DNA of 64,000 nucleotides from Tritonibacter litoralis (GCF_009496005.1 NZ_WIBF01000010.1:1-64000); one strand, 5' to 3'. Numbered from the stretch's first letter, positions 18,394 to 27,496 are shown. Translations and numbers: made by a program. Notes: generated by a model not told the origin, from the sequence alone.

Positions 18394-19220
18394 GTCTGCA
18401 AAACACCCTCGCACAGCAGTGCGATCAATTTGCTGTCGGCATCCCGCTGGTGACACAACACGCCCAACGGGCGCATATGCCCAGCATATGGCGTAAAACA
18501 GATGCTGGCGTGGCGCGCCAAACCCCGCCACTGGGGCAAGACCGCCTGTGCAGCACCTTCTGCAACCAGTTGCGCAATCACCTCCAGCGCGTCCATCTCC
18601 GCCAGAATCTCCGGTTCGGCTGTCAATTCCTCCAGCAACGCCCAGCATTGCGCGCCGCCCCAGGCTTCGCGGCTGTATACCAGATACGGAAGATCAGACC
18701 GCGCATCCGCAGGACGCAAGACACCTATGGGCTGCTGCACGATCTCAAAAAAGGCAAAGGCCTTGGGTATCACAAAGGGCGGCGCAACCAGCAAGGCCGC
18801 ATCAATCACGTCCTGTTCCAGGGCCTCATACAGCGACTGCGAGGTTCCGGGAACCAGCTGCACAGCCAGATCCGGGGCTTCCGCGTTCATGTGGCGCAAC
18901 AGAGGCCCTGCGTAATCCCACATCGCAGTGGATACCGCGCCCAACCGCAAGCGACCGGACAGAACCGCTCCCCGCAGCGTGTTCTGCAACTGCGTCGTCT
19001 CGCGCAGAATCTGACGCACCTGCGGCAGAACATTGCGACAGGCCTCGGTGGGCTGCACCACACGCCCTGCCCGGCGCAGCAATTCGACCCCCATTTCACC
19101 TTCCAGCGCCGTGACACGCTGTGCAATTGCCGAAGCCGTAACATGCTCCCGCCGCGCCGCCGCTGCAAAAGACCCTTCCTCGACCACTGCGACAAGGCTG
19201 GAGAGAAACCGCGTATCCAT
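18390..19220 (-). CDS. LysR-family regulator, ArgP/IciA-like
   Basis: A 276-residue LysR-type regulator. The N-terminal HTH (FLSSLVAVVEEGSFAAAARR...ASAIAQRV) resembles ArgP/IciA, and a type 2 periplasmic-binding-fold effector domain follows. It is divergent from the VOC and GhrA-like pair, which are the obvious candidate targets. In ArgP-type proteins the usual target is an amino-acid exporter, and none is adjacent, so the specific name is withheld. The stop overlaps that of rodA. Confidence 0.85.
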   Translation of the reverse strand: MDTRFLSSLVAVVEEGSFAAAARREHVTASAIAQRVTALEGEMGVELLRRAGRVVQPTEACRNVLPQVRQILRETTQLQNTLRGAVLSGRLRLGAVSTAMWDYAGPLLRHMNAEAPDLAVQLVPGTSQSLYEALEQDVIDAALLVAPPFVIPKAFAFFEIVQQPIGVLRPADARSDLPYLVYSREAWGGAQCWALLEELTAEPEILAEMDALEVIAQLVAEGAAQAVLPQWRGLARHASICFTPYAGHMRPLGVLCHQRDADSKLIALLCEGVLQT

Positions 19221-19310
19221 AGAAAACCTTGTGTCTGACCGCAGAAAAACAAGCTACCCTTCTGCATCCTATCCGCATAGATCTGTCAGCAACAGAGACA
19301 GGAGCCGCGC

Positions 19311-19721
19311 ATGAGCATTTTTCACCTCGCCTATCACGTCGACGATCTGGCCGCAGCGCGCCAGTTTTACGGCGACCTTCTTGGCTGTGCCGAGGGGCGC
19401 AGCACCGACACTTGGGTTGATTTCAACTTCTTTGGGCACCAGATCTCGCTCCACCTTGGACCCGTTTTCGCCACGGCAAATACCGGCAAAGTTGGCGCTC
19501 ATATGGTGCCGATGCCGCATCTCGGCGTGATCCTACGCCAGGCCGAGTGGCACGCGTTGGCGGATCGTTTGACGGCCGCAAACCTCGCCTTTACGATCGC
19601 GCCAACAACACGTTTCGCCGGTGAACCCGGCGAACAAAGCACCATGTTCTTTCACGACCCCGCAGGCAACCCAATCGAAATCAAAGGGTTCCGCGACATG
19701 GCCGGAGTATTTGCCACATGA
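19311..19721 (+). CDS. VOC-family (glyoxalase/dioxygenase-like) protein
   Basis: A 136-residue single vicinal-oxygen-chelate domain protein. It begins FHLAYHVDDLAAARQFYGDLLG and ends FFHDPAGNPIEIKGF. Metal-ligand candidates are His8, the QISLHLG histidine and Glu in NPIEIKG. The GACAGGAG ribosome-binding site supports the start. It overlaps the next gene by 4 bp (ATGA). Related proteins are lyases, dioxygenases or resistance proteins; no substrate can be assigned. Confidence 0.82.
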   Translation: MSIFHLAYHVDDLAAARQFYGDLLGCAEGRSTDTWVDFNFFGHQISLHLGPVFATANTGKVGAHMVPMPHLGVILRQAEWHALADRLTAANLAFTIAPTTRFAGEPGEQSTMFFHDPAGNPIEIKGFRDMAGVFAT

Positions 19722-20644
19722 TCAACGTCGAATTTGCCGCAGGCGCACACCGCTTGGAAAACTATGCAAAGCCATTGCAGCGCGCTTTTGACCAAGCCGG
19801 ATTGGATGTGGACCTGCGCATCGGCCACAGACCTCAGGATGTGGACTACATCATCTATGCTCCAGGCTCCGACCTGCAGGATTTCACACCCTATTCCCGC
19901 GCCAAAGCCGTCCTCAATCTCTGGGCTGGCGTCGAACGTATTGTTGGCAATGAAACCCTCACCATGCCGCTCTGCCGCATGGTGGATCCCGGTCTTACGA
20001 CGGCGATGGTGGAATGGGTTTGCGGCCACAGCCTGCGGTATCACCTTGATATTGACCGCTGCCTTGCGACCCAAAACCGATGGGAGCCTTTCCTGCCCCC
20101 TCTGGCCTGTGAACGCCCTGTCACGGTGCTGGGTCTTGGTGAACTTGGCCAGGCCTGTGCCACGGCTTTGTCGGCCCTGGGGTTCCCTGTCAGCGGCTGG
20201 TCCCGCAGCCCACGCGATGTCGCAGGTGTCACCTGTCATTCAGGTGCAGAGGGGCTCAAAGATGCGCTCAGTCGCGCACAGATCCTGGTGCTGTTGCTGC
20301 CAGACACCCCTGCCACGCAGAACCTGCTGAACGTGGAAACACTCAGCTGGCTGCCGCATGGGGCGCGGATCCTGAACCCTGGCCGCGGCCCTTTGATCGA
20401 TGACGATGCCTTGCTTACAGCGCTAGATACAGGCCAGATTGCCCAGGCCACATTGGATGTGTTTCGCGTGGAACCTTTGCCCCTGGGACACCCGTATTGG
20501 ACACACCCAAAAGTCACGGTCACACCGCATATTGCTGCGGAAACACGCCCCCTGACCGCGTCGCAGGTTGTGGCCGAAAACATCCGCCGTGGCGAAGATG
20601 GCGCGGAGTTCCTCTATCAGGTGGACCGCAGCGCCGGATATTGA
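19718..20644 (+). CDS. 2-hydroxyacid dehydrogenase, GhrA-like
   Basis: A 308-residue D-isomer-specific 2-hydroxyacid dehydrogenase, closest to glyoxylate/hydroxypyruvate reductase A. The NAD(P) Rossmann motif is VLGLGELGQACA. It is followed by LLPDTPATQNL, NPGRGPLIDDDAL, the catalytic-region segment DVFRVEPLPLGHPYW, and TPHIAA with the catalytic histidine. Co-transcribed with the VOC gene through a 4-bp overlap. Terminated by a GC hairpin and followed by dispersed element copy B. Confidence 0.85.
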   Translation: MINVEFAAGAHRLENYAKPLQRAFDQAGLDVDLRIGHRPQDVDYIIYAPGSDLQDFTPYSRAKAVLNLWAGVERIVGNETLTMPLCRMVDPGLTTAMVEWVCGHSLRYHLDIDRCLATQNRWEPFLPPLACERPVTVLGLGELGQACATALSALGFPVSGWSRSPRDVAGVTCHSGAEGLKDALSRAQILVLLLPDTPATQNLLNVETLSWLPHGARILNPGRGPLIDDDALLTALDTGQIAQATLDVFRVEPLPLGHPYWTHPKVTVTPHIAAETRPLTASQVVAENIRRGEDGAEFLYQVDRSAGY

Positions 20645-20651
20645 CAGGAAA

Positions 20652-20670
20652 CGGGGGCACACGGCCCCCG
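20652..20670 (+). terminator. Hairpin terminator after ghrA-like gene
   Basis: CGGGGGC (20652-20658) pairs with GCCCCCG (20664-20670), followed by CTTTCATCTTTTC. Confidence 0.7.
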
Positions 20671-20672
20671 CT

Positions 20673-20758
20673 TTCATCTTTTCAAAAATACTTCCGCCGG
20701 AGGCACCTGTGTTTTGCACATCGCAAAACACAAAAACCTGCATTTGCCGCAAGGCAAA
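20673..20758 (-). repeat. Dispersed intergenic element, copy B, with hairpins
   Basis: The core at 20673-20704 (minus strand, from GCCTCCGGC to AAAAGATGAA) matches copy A at 2783-2814 at 27 of 32 positions. Immediately 5' of it, on the same strand, is a 9-bp hairpin at 20709-20731 (GTGTTTTGC/GCAAAACAC), then a 6-bp hairpin at 20743-20758 with a GCAA loop. It sits between convergent genes. Confidence 0.6.
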
Positions 20759-20763
20759 TTCCG

Positions 20764-22779
20764 TTACCCCGCGGCCAGACCTCGCCCTTTGAGCAGCGCA
20801 TCCACACCCGGTAAACGCCCGCGGAAATTGGTATAAAGCTCTTTGGGATCCACCGACCCGCCAGTGGACAGAATATGCGTCTCCAATGCACGGGCACGAT
20901 CCGGGTCAAAGGCGCCGCCCGCTTCCTCAAAGGCTTCAAACGCATCTGCATCCATCACCTCGGACCACATATAACTGTAGTATCCTGAGCTATAGCCGTC
21001 GCCTGCAAATACATGGGCGAAATGTGGTGTGGCGTGGCGCATTGTTATCGCGGCGGGCATTCCGATCTCGTCCAGAACCGCAGCCTGTTTTGCCATTGGA
21101 TCAGCAGGTGCAGGACCATCATGAAAGGCAAGATCCACCAAGGCAGAGGCCACATATTCTACGGTCTGGAACCCCATGTCATAGGTTGCAGCCCCCAAAA
21201 CCCGTTGCAACAGATCCTGAGGCATGGCCTCGCCGGTCTCCGCATGCGTTGCAAATTTCTGCAAGACCTCCGGCACCTCCAGCCAATGCTCATAAAGCTG
21301 GCTTGGCAGTTCCACAAAGTCGCGCGCCACCGAGGTGCCCGAGATGCTCTCATACGTCACATCCGACAACATCTGATGCAGCGCGTGGCCAAACTCATGA
21401 AACAAGGTGCGCGCATCATCCCAGCTCAGAAGCGCCGGTGCGCCCTTGGCAAAATTGCAGACGTTGATCACAATTGGAGCCTGCATATCCGGAAACTTGG
21501 CCTGGCTGCGCATGGCCGAACACCAGGCACCGGATCGTTTCGAGCCACGTGCAAAGTAATCACCAATAAAGACCGCCACATGTTCGCCGCCGCGCGTCAC
21601 TTCCCAGGCGCGGCAATCCGGGTGATACAGCGGCACATCCAACCGAGCGAATTCCAATCCAAACAAGCGGTTCGCACAGTCAAAGGAGGCCTCGATCATG
21701 CGGTCCAGCTGCAGGTAAGGTTTCAACTCCGCCTCATCCAGATCATGCTCCTGGGCGCGGCGTTTTTCCGCGTAGTAGCGCCAATCCCAAGGCTCCAGCG
21801 GGCCATTGATCCCATCGTCCTGCATCATCTTTGTCAGATGCTCTGCATCCTGATCTGCCTGCGCCTTGGCTGGGGTCCAGACATCCATCAACAAGCCACG
21901 CACGGCCTCTGGCGTTTCTGCCATTTCTGTTTCCAGCTTGTAAGCGGCAAAGCTGGCATAGCCGAGCAGTTTCGCACGCTCTTCGCGCAAGGACAGGATC
22001 TCAGCCGCGATGGCACGATTGTCCGTTTCACCACCGTTTGCACCACGTGCCGCCCAAGCTTCAAAAGCCGTCTTGCGCAGATCCCGTCGCGGTGAAAACT
22101 GCAGGAACGGCGTAATGATCGAACGCGCCAGCGTCACAACCGGGCCTGCGGCCCCTTTCTCCTCACCCGCTGCGCGGGCCGCCGCAATCACAAAGTCTGG
22201 CAGCCCTTCCAGATCGTCTTCTGAAAGCTCCATAAACCAGTCGCGTTCATCCGCCAGCAGGTTCTGAGTAAAATTGGTGCCCAATGTGGCCAGTCGCGAT
22301 TTGATCTCTTGCATGCGGGTGTCCTCTGCGCCTTCAAGAGCTGCGCCACCGCGCACAAACCCGCGATGGGTCAGCATCAGAACCCGCGCTTGTTCGTCGG
22401 TCAGATACAAACCGTCACGCTGATCCCAAACGTCTTTGACCCGCGCATAAAGCGCCTTATTCGCGGTGATCGCGGAAAAATGCGCCGCAAGCTTAGGGGA
22501 AAACGCCCGCTGCAACGCTTCACGCGCAGGATTGCTGTCCGCTCCGGCAACGGTGAAGAACACGGATAGAACCTGCTCCAATGCCACACAAGGCGTCTCG
22601 AGCGCTTCAATCACATTGGCAAAGCTTGGCGCGTCGGGATTCTCTGCGATCGCTGCAATCTGTGCGTTATGCGCCGTCAGAGCCGCATCCAGGGCTGGCG
22701 CAAAATCATCATCGGAAATCTCTGAAAACGGGGCGAGGCCAAAGGGCGTGGACCAAGTCGCCAAAAGCGGGTTCGTCAT
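20764..22779 (-). CDS. M3-family oligopeptidase (Dcp/OpdA-like)
   Basis: A 671-residue cytoplasmic zinc peptidase of family M3. The HExxH zinc site is TLFHEFGHALHQML, and the downstream region carries the expected Glu ligand (EYVASALVDLAFH region). Length and the N-terminal MTNPLLATWSTPFGLAPF favour peptidyl-dipeptidase Dcp or oligopeptidase A. The start at 22779 has a strong AAAGGAG site; the longer open frame upstream has no support. Its role is degradation of peptides released by proteases. Confidence 0.9.
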   Translation of the reverse strand: MTNPLLATWSTPFGLAPFSEISDDDFAPALDAALTAHNAQIAAIAENPDAPSFANVIEALETPCVALEQVLSVFFTVAGADSNPAREALQRAFSPKLAAHFSAITANKALYARVKDVWDQRDGLYLTDEQARVLMLTHRGFVRGGAALEGAEDTRMQEIKSRLATLGTNFTQNLLADERDWFMELSEDDLEGLPDFVIAAARAAGEEKGAAGPVVTLARSIITPFLQFSPRRDLRKTAFEAWAARGANGGETDNRAIAAEILSLREERAKLLGYASFAAYKLETEMAETPEAVRGLLMDVWTPAKAQADQDAEHLTKMMQDDGINGPLEPWDWRYYAEKRRAQEHDLDEAELKPYLQLDRMIEASFDCANRLFGLEFARLDVPLYHPDCRAWEVTRGGEHVAVFIGDYFARGSKRSGAWCSAMRSQAKFPDMQAPIVINVCNFAKGAPALLSWDDARTLFHEFGHALHQMLSDVTYESISGTSVARDFVELPSQLYEHWLEVPEVLQKFATHAETGEAMPQDLLQRVLGAATYDMGFQTVEYVASALVDLAFHDGPAPADPMAKQAAVLDEIGMPAAITMRHATPHFAHVFAGDGYSSGYYSYMWSEVMDADAFEAFEEAGGAFDPDRARALETHILSTGGSVDPKELYTNFRGRLPGVDALLKGRGLAAG

Positions 22780-22953
22780 GGGTAAATCTCCTTTGAAGAG
22801 CAGGCTAGCGGGATGTTTTTGGGGGCGCAATGTGTTGTGGGACATGAAGGCCAAAGGCCAAGCGCTCCCGCCCGTGTCAGAGGCGTCCTTGCGGACCCCT
22901 CCTCCCCCGTTGGGCGTGGCCGCGCTGGCGCGCGGCGGTTACGCCAAATGCAA
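22780..22953. other. GC-rich intergenic hairpin segment
   Basis: Non-coding gap between the leftward M3 peptidase and MoeB-like genes. Small perfect hairpins are at 22849-22859 (GGCC-AAA-GGCC) and 22920-22935 (CCGCGC-TGGC-GCGCGG). The composition (CGCTCCCGCCC...CCCGTTGGGCG) resembles the other GC-rich gaps, and it may be part of a dispersed family. Confidence 0.4.
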
Positions 22954-24006
22954 CTACGCCGCTCCTTGGCTACCGCAGACCGGGCAATCTGCACGCGGTT
23001 TGAGCGCTATACGCCGGGTCTCGGCATAAAGCGCATCGTAGATCAACATTGCTCCGCGCAGGGTCTCTCCGCTGCCGGTGATATGTTTCAGCGCTTCCAC
23101 AGCCATCATCGCGCCGACAACACCCGGCAAGGGGCCAATCACGCCGGCCTCGGCACAGGCCGGAGCCAGACCTGGGGCGGGTGCTTCGGGAAAGATGCAC
23201 TGATAACAGGGGCCACCCGCGGCCGGATGATAGAGAGAGATCTGCCCCTCCCATTGGGTCAGTGCGCCAGATATCAGCGGTTTACCCAGCTCAACAGCCA
23301 CCCGGTTCGCGAGATACCGCGTGTCAAAATTATCTGTCCCATCCAAAATCAGATCATATTCTGCGAACAGCTCGGACGCGATGTCTGCGCCAAGCCTGCG
23401 GTGATAGGGCTTTACTGAGACATAGGGGTTTTGCGCCTCCATCGCAGCCTGGGCAGAGAAAACCTTGGGCATACCAATATTAGCGTCCGAATGAATCACC
23501 TGCCGCTGCAAGTTGGCATTTTCCACCACGTCATCATCGATCACACCAATGGTGCCCACCCCGGCCGCTGCCAGATACTGGAGCGCAGGCGCGCCCAGGC
23601 CGCCGGCCCCGATCACCAGAACCTTGGCGGCCTTGAGCTTTTTCTGCCCAGCGCCGCCAATTTCACGCAGAACAATATGGCGGGCATAGCGGTTCAGCTC
23701 TGTCGGCGTGAATGCGCCTTTCTTTTCATCTGTGGTGCTCATGTCGTTGCCTTTTGCTCGTTCTTTCAGCCACCTCACGCCATAGGCATAGGCCGAGATG
23801 GCCACGCCCAGCGCGCCGGCCAGAAGCCATGGCACCACTGAGCCACCCAAATTCACGCGCAATGGCGCAGTCTCGGGCAAGGTGAGCTGCACCGTGATAA
23901 TCGCACCATAAAGAACCAGTAACAAAAGCCGACGCAGCGCGCTGCCCATGCCCAGAAACCCACCGCCCCACCAGATCAGCGCAGCGAGGATCAGGACAGA
24001 AATCAT
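22954..24006 (-). CDS. moeB: MoeB/ThiF/HesA adenylyltransferase with membrane N-terminus
   Basis: A 350-residue E1-like enzyme that would adenylate the C-terminal glycine of a sulfur-carrier protein (MoaD or ThiS type). The ATP-binding motif is VLVIGAGGLGAPALQYLAAAG. The zinc-binding cysteines are CYQC and CPVC, and ACAEAGVIGPLPG holds a candidate catalytic Cys. About 85 extra N-terminal residues carry two or three hydrophobic helices, absent from E. coli MoeB. The ATG at 24006 shares a base with the dut stop (TAATG), supporting the long form; a second Met (MSTTDEKKG) begins the soluble domain. Confidence 0.85.
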   Translation of the reverse strand: MISVLILAALIWWGGGFLGMGSALRRLLLLVLYGAIITVQLTLPETAPLRVNLGGSVVPWLLAGALGVAISAYAYGVRWLKERAKGNDMSTTDEKKGAFTPTELNRYARHIVLREIGGAGQKKLKAAKVLVIGAGGLGAPALQYLAAAGVGTIGVIDDDVVENANLQRQVIHSDANIGMPKVFSAQAAMEAQNPYVSVKPYHRRLGADIASELFAEYDLILDGTDNFDTRYLANRVAVELGKPLISGALTQWEGQISLYHPAAGGPCYQCIFPEAPAPGLAPACAEAGVIGPLPGVVGAMMAVEALKHITGSGETLRGAMLIYDALYAETRRIALKPRADCPVCGSQGAA

Positions 24007-24476
24007 TATGAACGCCCGGTCGAGCCAAAGCCGCCCGCACCCCGTTCTGTGTCGCTGAGGTTATCTGTCAATTCAAATCGCGCCTGCACCACAGGAGCCA
24101 GGATCATCTGCGCGATGCGGTCGCCATGGGCAATGGTAAACGCCTCTTGGCCTGCGTTCATCACAATCACGCCCAAGGGACCGCGGTAATCACTGTCGAT
24201 GGTTCCGGGTGTATTGGGCAGGGTGATCCCGTGTTTCAACGCCAGCCCCGAACGCGGACGGATCTGGATTTCATAGCCTGCGGGGATTTCCAGCCGCAGC
24301 CCTGTGGGCACCAGCACCCGCTCGCCCGGTGCCAAGATCACGCTTGCGCGATCCGGCAGATTGGCCCGCACGTCTGCACCCGCTGCACCGGTGGTTTCAT
24401 ATGACGGCAAGGGGACATCACGGTCCGCCGTGTCGTCGAAGGTAACTTTTACCGGAATGGCAGGGCTTAATGTCAT
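24006..24476 (-). CDS. dut: dUTP diphosphatase
   Basis: A 156-residue homotrimeric dUTPase that hydrolyses dUTP to dUMP, keeping uracil out of DNA and supplying thymidylate synthesis. The five motifs are visible: GAAGADVRA (1), [10 protein letters not shown] (2), [13 protein letters not shown] (3), [10 protein letters not shown] (4) and the C-terminal [10 protein letters not shown] (5). Located between coaBC (upstream) and the MoeB-like gene (downstream, overlapping by one base). Confidence 0.96.
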   Translation of the reverse strand: MTLSPAIPVKVTFDDTADRDVPLPSYETTGAAGADVRANLPDRASVILAPGERVLVPTGLRLEIPAGYEIQIRPRSGLALKHGITLPNTPGTIDSDYRGPLGVIVMNAGQEAFTIAHGDRIAQMILAPVVQARFELTDNLSDTERGAGGFGSTGRS

Positions 24477-24519
24477 TGGGCTGGTCCTTCAGCTCTTGGG
24501 GCAACTGTGGGCGCGGCTG

Positions 24520-25728
24520 TCATCTGCTCGGCTCTTTGGTAAGGCTCTCGGCAATCTTGGCAGCAAGCCGATCGGCAACTGCGGATTTATCCATGCGAGG
24601 CCAGGTTTCGGCCCCCGTCGCCGATATCAGAACAACCGCATTTTCAGTGCCGCCCATAATTCCCGTTTCAGGGGAAACATCATTGGCCACGATCCAATCA
24701 CAGCCTTTGCGCAGCCGCTTGGCGGTGGCGTTTTCGACCACATCATTGGTCTCTGCGGCAAAGCCCACGACCAATTCCGGACGCCCGGTTTTCATCTGGG
24801 CAACACTGCGCAGGATATCAGGGTTTTCCGCAAAGGTGAGCGCGGGCTGGCCATCGGTGGTTTTCTTCAGCTTGCGGTTGGATGCAGAGGCCACCCGCCA
24901 ATCGGCCACGGCCGCGGCAAAGACGCCAGCGTCTGCGGGCAACGCGGCCTGCACTGCGGCCTCCATGTCTCGGGCCGTTTCGACAGCCACCACGTCTACG
25001 CCTGCGGGGGGCCGCACGGTTGCCGGGCCCGTGATAAACACCACTTCCGCTCCCAGCGCGGTCAGAGCACGGGCCACCGCTGTGCCTTGCGCCCCGGAAG
25101 AGCGATTGGCGATGTAACGCACCGGGTCTATTGGCTCATGCGTTGGGCCAGAGGTGACGATTATCCGTTTCCCCGCCAAAGGGCCCTTGGAGACGGCACT
25201 GGAAATTGCAGACAGGATCGCATCAGGCTCGCTCATGCGACCGGGACCAAATTCGCCGCAGGCCATATTGCCCGCCTCTGGTCCGACAAACTGCACCCCA
25301 TCTGCCCGCAACTGCGCGATATTGCGTTGGGTCGCCGGATGCTCCCACATGCGCACATTCATCGCGGGCGCAACCAGAACAGGTGTATCCGTGGCCAACA
25401 GCAGGGTCGAGGCCAGATCATTGGCCAATCCACCCGCCATTTTTGCCATCAGATCTGCCGTAGCCGGCGCCACAACCACCAGATCTGCGCTGCGAGACAG
25501 CTGGATATGGCCCATCTCTGCCTCGGACGTCAGATCAAACAGGTCCTGATGCACCGGCGCTCCCGCCAGGGCAGAGACAGACAAGGGCGTCACGAACTCA
25601 GCGCCGGCACGGGTCAGCACTGGTGTCACGGCACCGCCCTGGTCCTGGATCCGCCGGATCAGTTCCAACGTTTTATAGGCCGCAATGCCGCCGCCGATAA
25701 TCAGTAGGATGCGTTTGCCTGCCAGCAT
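24520..25728 (-). CDS. coaBC: Bifunctional CoaBC (PPC synthetase/decarboxylase)
   Basis: A 402-residue enzyme for two steps of coenzyme A synthesis: condensation of 4'-phosphopantothenate with cysteine (CoaB), then decarboxylation (CoaC). The N-terminal flavoprotein domain starts GKRILLIIGGGIAAYKTLEL, and the catalytic cysteine is in ACGEFGPGRM. The C-terminal CTP-dependent domain begins KRIIVTSGPTHEPIDPVRYI. dut follows 43 bp downstream, a common pairing in bacteria. A 12-bp palindrome lies 31 bp upstream of the start. Confidence 0.95.
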   Translation of the reverse strand: MLAGKRILLIIGGGIAAYKTLELIRRIQDQGGAVTPVLTRAGAEFVTPLSVSALAGAPVHQDLFDLTSEAEMGHIQLSRSADLVVVAPATADLMAKMAGGLANDLASTLLLATDTPVLVAPAMNVRMWEHPATQRNIAQLRADGVQFVGPEAGNMACGEFGPGRMSEPDAILSAISSAVSKGPLAGKRIIVTSGPTHEPIDPVRYIANRSSGAQGTAVARALTALGAEVVFITGPATVRPPAGVDVVAVETARDMEAAVQAALPADAGVFAAAVADWRVASASNRKLKKTTDGQPALTFAENPDILRSVAQMKTGRPELVVGFAAETNDVVENATAKRLRKGCDWIVANDVSPETGIMGGTENAVVLISATGAETWPRMDKSAVADRLAAKIAESLTKEPSR

Positions 25729-25758
25729 GCTTCAAGCCTCGTGTTGCACAACGGGTCT

Positions 25759-25770
25759 GACTGTACAGTC
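25759..25770. promoter_or_regulatory. 12-bp perfect palindrome upstream of coaBC
   Basis: GACTGTACAGTC, placed 31 bp before the coaBC start in the 118-bp gap after rpoH. It could be an operator; no family match is recognised. Confidence 0.25.
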
Positions 25771-25846
25771 CCGCTCCGCCAGAGGGAAACAGCTTTTCCG
25801 AACAAAGCGCAATGCGACATCGCGCGACCACAGGCTGCGCCGCGCG

Positions 25847-26725
25847 TCACATCAAAAGATTGGCGACCTCTCGCGATTGCGACTGCAAGTTCTTGCGCAT
25901 TTTTACAAAGGCCCCGGCCTCCAGCTGTCGCACCCGCTCTTTGGACAGGCCCAGCTCACGACCAAGGCTTTCCAGGGTCCGCGGCGGTTCGTTTAACTTG
26001 CGGGCCCGGATGATCAGCCGTTCCCGTTCGTTCAACGACATCATTGCCGTCGCTAACCATTTGCGCAGTTGATGACGGTCCAGCGAGTCTTGAACAACTT
26101 CCGCCGCCTGCGCGCGTTCATCTTCCAGCGCCTCGATCCATTCACGGCCGTCCTCATCCGAGGACTGCACCGCATTCAACGAGAAGTCCGCCCCCGACAG
26201 GCGGCCATCCATCATCTGAACATCACGCAGCGGGACGCCGATCTCAGCAGCGATTTTTTCATGCAGCTGATGTTTGTCAAGCTTCATGCCATCTGCAAAA
26301 GCATCCCGTTCCAGCTGCGCCTGAATGCGGCGCATGTTAAAGAACAATGACTTTTGCGAAGACGTCGATCCCGTGCGCACCATGGACCAATTGCGCATCA
26401 CATATTCCTGGATCGACGCTTTGATCCACCAGACCGCATAGGTCGAAAACCGCACGCCCCGATCTGGATCGAATTTATCCGCCGCTTTCATCAGACCCAG
26501 CCCTGCTTCTTGGATCAGGTCATTCATCGGCGCGCCGTATCGTTTGAATTTGGCCGCCATGGATATCGCCAGACGCATATAGGCGTTGATCAAGCGGTGC
26601 AGCGCTTCCACATCTTGGTGGTCACGCCAAGCATAGGCCAGTTGCAGTTCTGTTTCTGCATCCAACAATTCCGCGCTCATGGCCCGTTTGGGCAACGGAT
26701 TTGGACTGGAGTCGTCAAGTGCCAT
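25847..26725 (-). CDS. rpoH: RpoH-family sigma-32 factor, RpoHII-like
   Basis: A 292-residue heat-shock-type sigma factor. Region 2 (AYMRLAISMAAKF...DLIQEAGLGLMKAADKFDP...FSTYAVWWIKASIQEYVMRNW) binds core enzyme and the -10 element. The RpoH box is QKSLFFNMRR. Region 4 ends ESLGRELGLSKERVRQLE. The MALDDSS N-terminus resembles the RpoHII type of Rhodobacteraceae, which serves singlet-oxygen and stress responses under RpoE; that subtype is an inference. It is divergent from cobU across a 249-bp gap. Confidence 0.92.
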   Translation of the reverse strand: MALDDSSPNPLPKRAMSAELLDAETELQLAYAWRDHQDVEALHRLINAYMRLAISMAAKFKRYGAPMNDLIQEAGLGLMKAADKFDPDRGVRFSTYAVWWIKASIQEYVMRNWSMVRTGSTSSQKSLFFNMRRIQAQLERDAFADGMKLDKHQLHEKIAAEIGVPLRDVQMMDGRLSGADFSLNAVQSSDEDGREWIEALEDERAQAAEVVQDSLDRHQLRKWLATAMMSLNERERLIIRARKLNEPPRTLESLGRELGLSKERVRQLEAGAFVKMRKNLQSQSREVANLLM

Positions 26726-26974
26726 GTCTTCCCCCCGAAATCAGATAAACCGAATACGCCCTGCGGGAAGTTTTGGATTAGTTTTTAAAAGGTCCGGTGA
26801 TCGATTGCGTGCTGAATCACCTGGGAACGGCCGCTAGCGGTACGGCTGTTGCTGCCTTGCGCCGATGTTGTGGCTCCCCCCCTCTGAGGATCCAAACATT
26901 CAGGTAGGCTTGTCTTTGACGGACCTTGCGGATACCCACAGGGACATCTCTATCGTAACCCTAGGGTAATAAAA
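26726..26974. other. 249-bp divergent gap rpoH/cobU with folded segment
   Basis: Holds the promoters of both genes. A closed fold is possible at 26863-26948: GATGT (26863-26867) pairs with ACATC (26944-26948), and TGTGG pairs with CCACA inside it. CCCTAGGG, within a 10-bp palindrome at 26958-26967, overlaps the cobU ribosome-binding site. I looked for a cobalamin riboswitch and could not support one. Confidence 0.35.
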
Positions 26975-27496
26975 TTGTCCGGCTCTGTCACACTCATTCT
27001 TGGCGGCGCGGCTTCTGGCAAATCCAAATTTGCCGAAGAATTTTGCGCAAACACTGGAAAAGAAAAGATTTATTGGGCCACATCACAAATTTTCGATGAC
27101 GAGATGCGCGCCAAGCTGGCACGCCATATTGCCCAACGTGGGCCGCATTGGACCACCCTCGAGGAAGCGTTTTCAGCAAAACTCGCCCTATCCGGTCTAA
27201 ACCCGGACCAGATCTGTTTGATGGATTGCGCCACGATGTGGCTGACAAACCACCTGTTGGCCGATCATGCGCTGACGGAAGCTGAGGCAGAATTGTTTGC
27301 CGCGATGGACGGCTGCTGCGCGGATCTGGTGATTGTCAGCAATGAAACCGGCATGGGCATTGTCCCTGAAAACGCCCTGGCGCGCCGATTTCGCGAAGCC
27401 CAGGGACGGCTGAACATCGCCTTGGCAGAACGGGCGGAGCGCGTGATCCTGGTGGCGGCAGGTCTGCCCCTGGTTATGAAAGGGCGCGCGCTGTGA
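26975..27496 (+). CDS. cobU: Adenosylcobinamide kinase / GTP:adenosylcobinamide-P guanylyltransferase
   Basis: A 173-residue bifunctional enzyme (CobU/CobP) of cobalamin nucleotide-loop assembly. The P-loop GGAASGKS is at residues 10-17; the family motifs IYWATSQIFDDEM and VSNETGMGIVPENALARRFRE follow. It starts with TTG at 26975, with AGGG eight to eleven bases upstream; no ATG is suitably placed. It overlaps the next gene by 4 bp (GTGA), forming a small cobalamin operon. Confidence 0.92.
   Translation: MSGSVTLILGGAASGKSKFAEEFCANTGKEKIYWATSQIFDDEMRAKLARHIAQRGPHWTTLEEAFSAKLALSGLNPDQICLMDCATMWLTNHLLADHALTEAEAELFAAMDGCCADLVIVSNETGMGIVPENALARRFREAQGRLNIALAERAERVILVAAGLPLVMKGRAL

Noticed and set aside
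20709-20758. CRISPR-like or insertion-sequence remnant
   Set aside because: The two hairpins differ in sequence, there is no repeat-spacer periodicity, and no transposase fragment lies nearby.
26821-26948. Cobalamin riboswitch or SRP/6S RNA upstream of cobU
   Set aside because: GGGAAC...GCTGCC faintly recalls the B12 aptamer, but the AGTCAGGAGACCTGCC-like box and correct spacing are absent. The SRP motif GGTCAGGTCCGGAAGGAAGCAGC is not present, and no 6S hallmark is seen.
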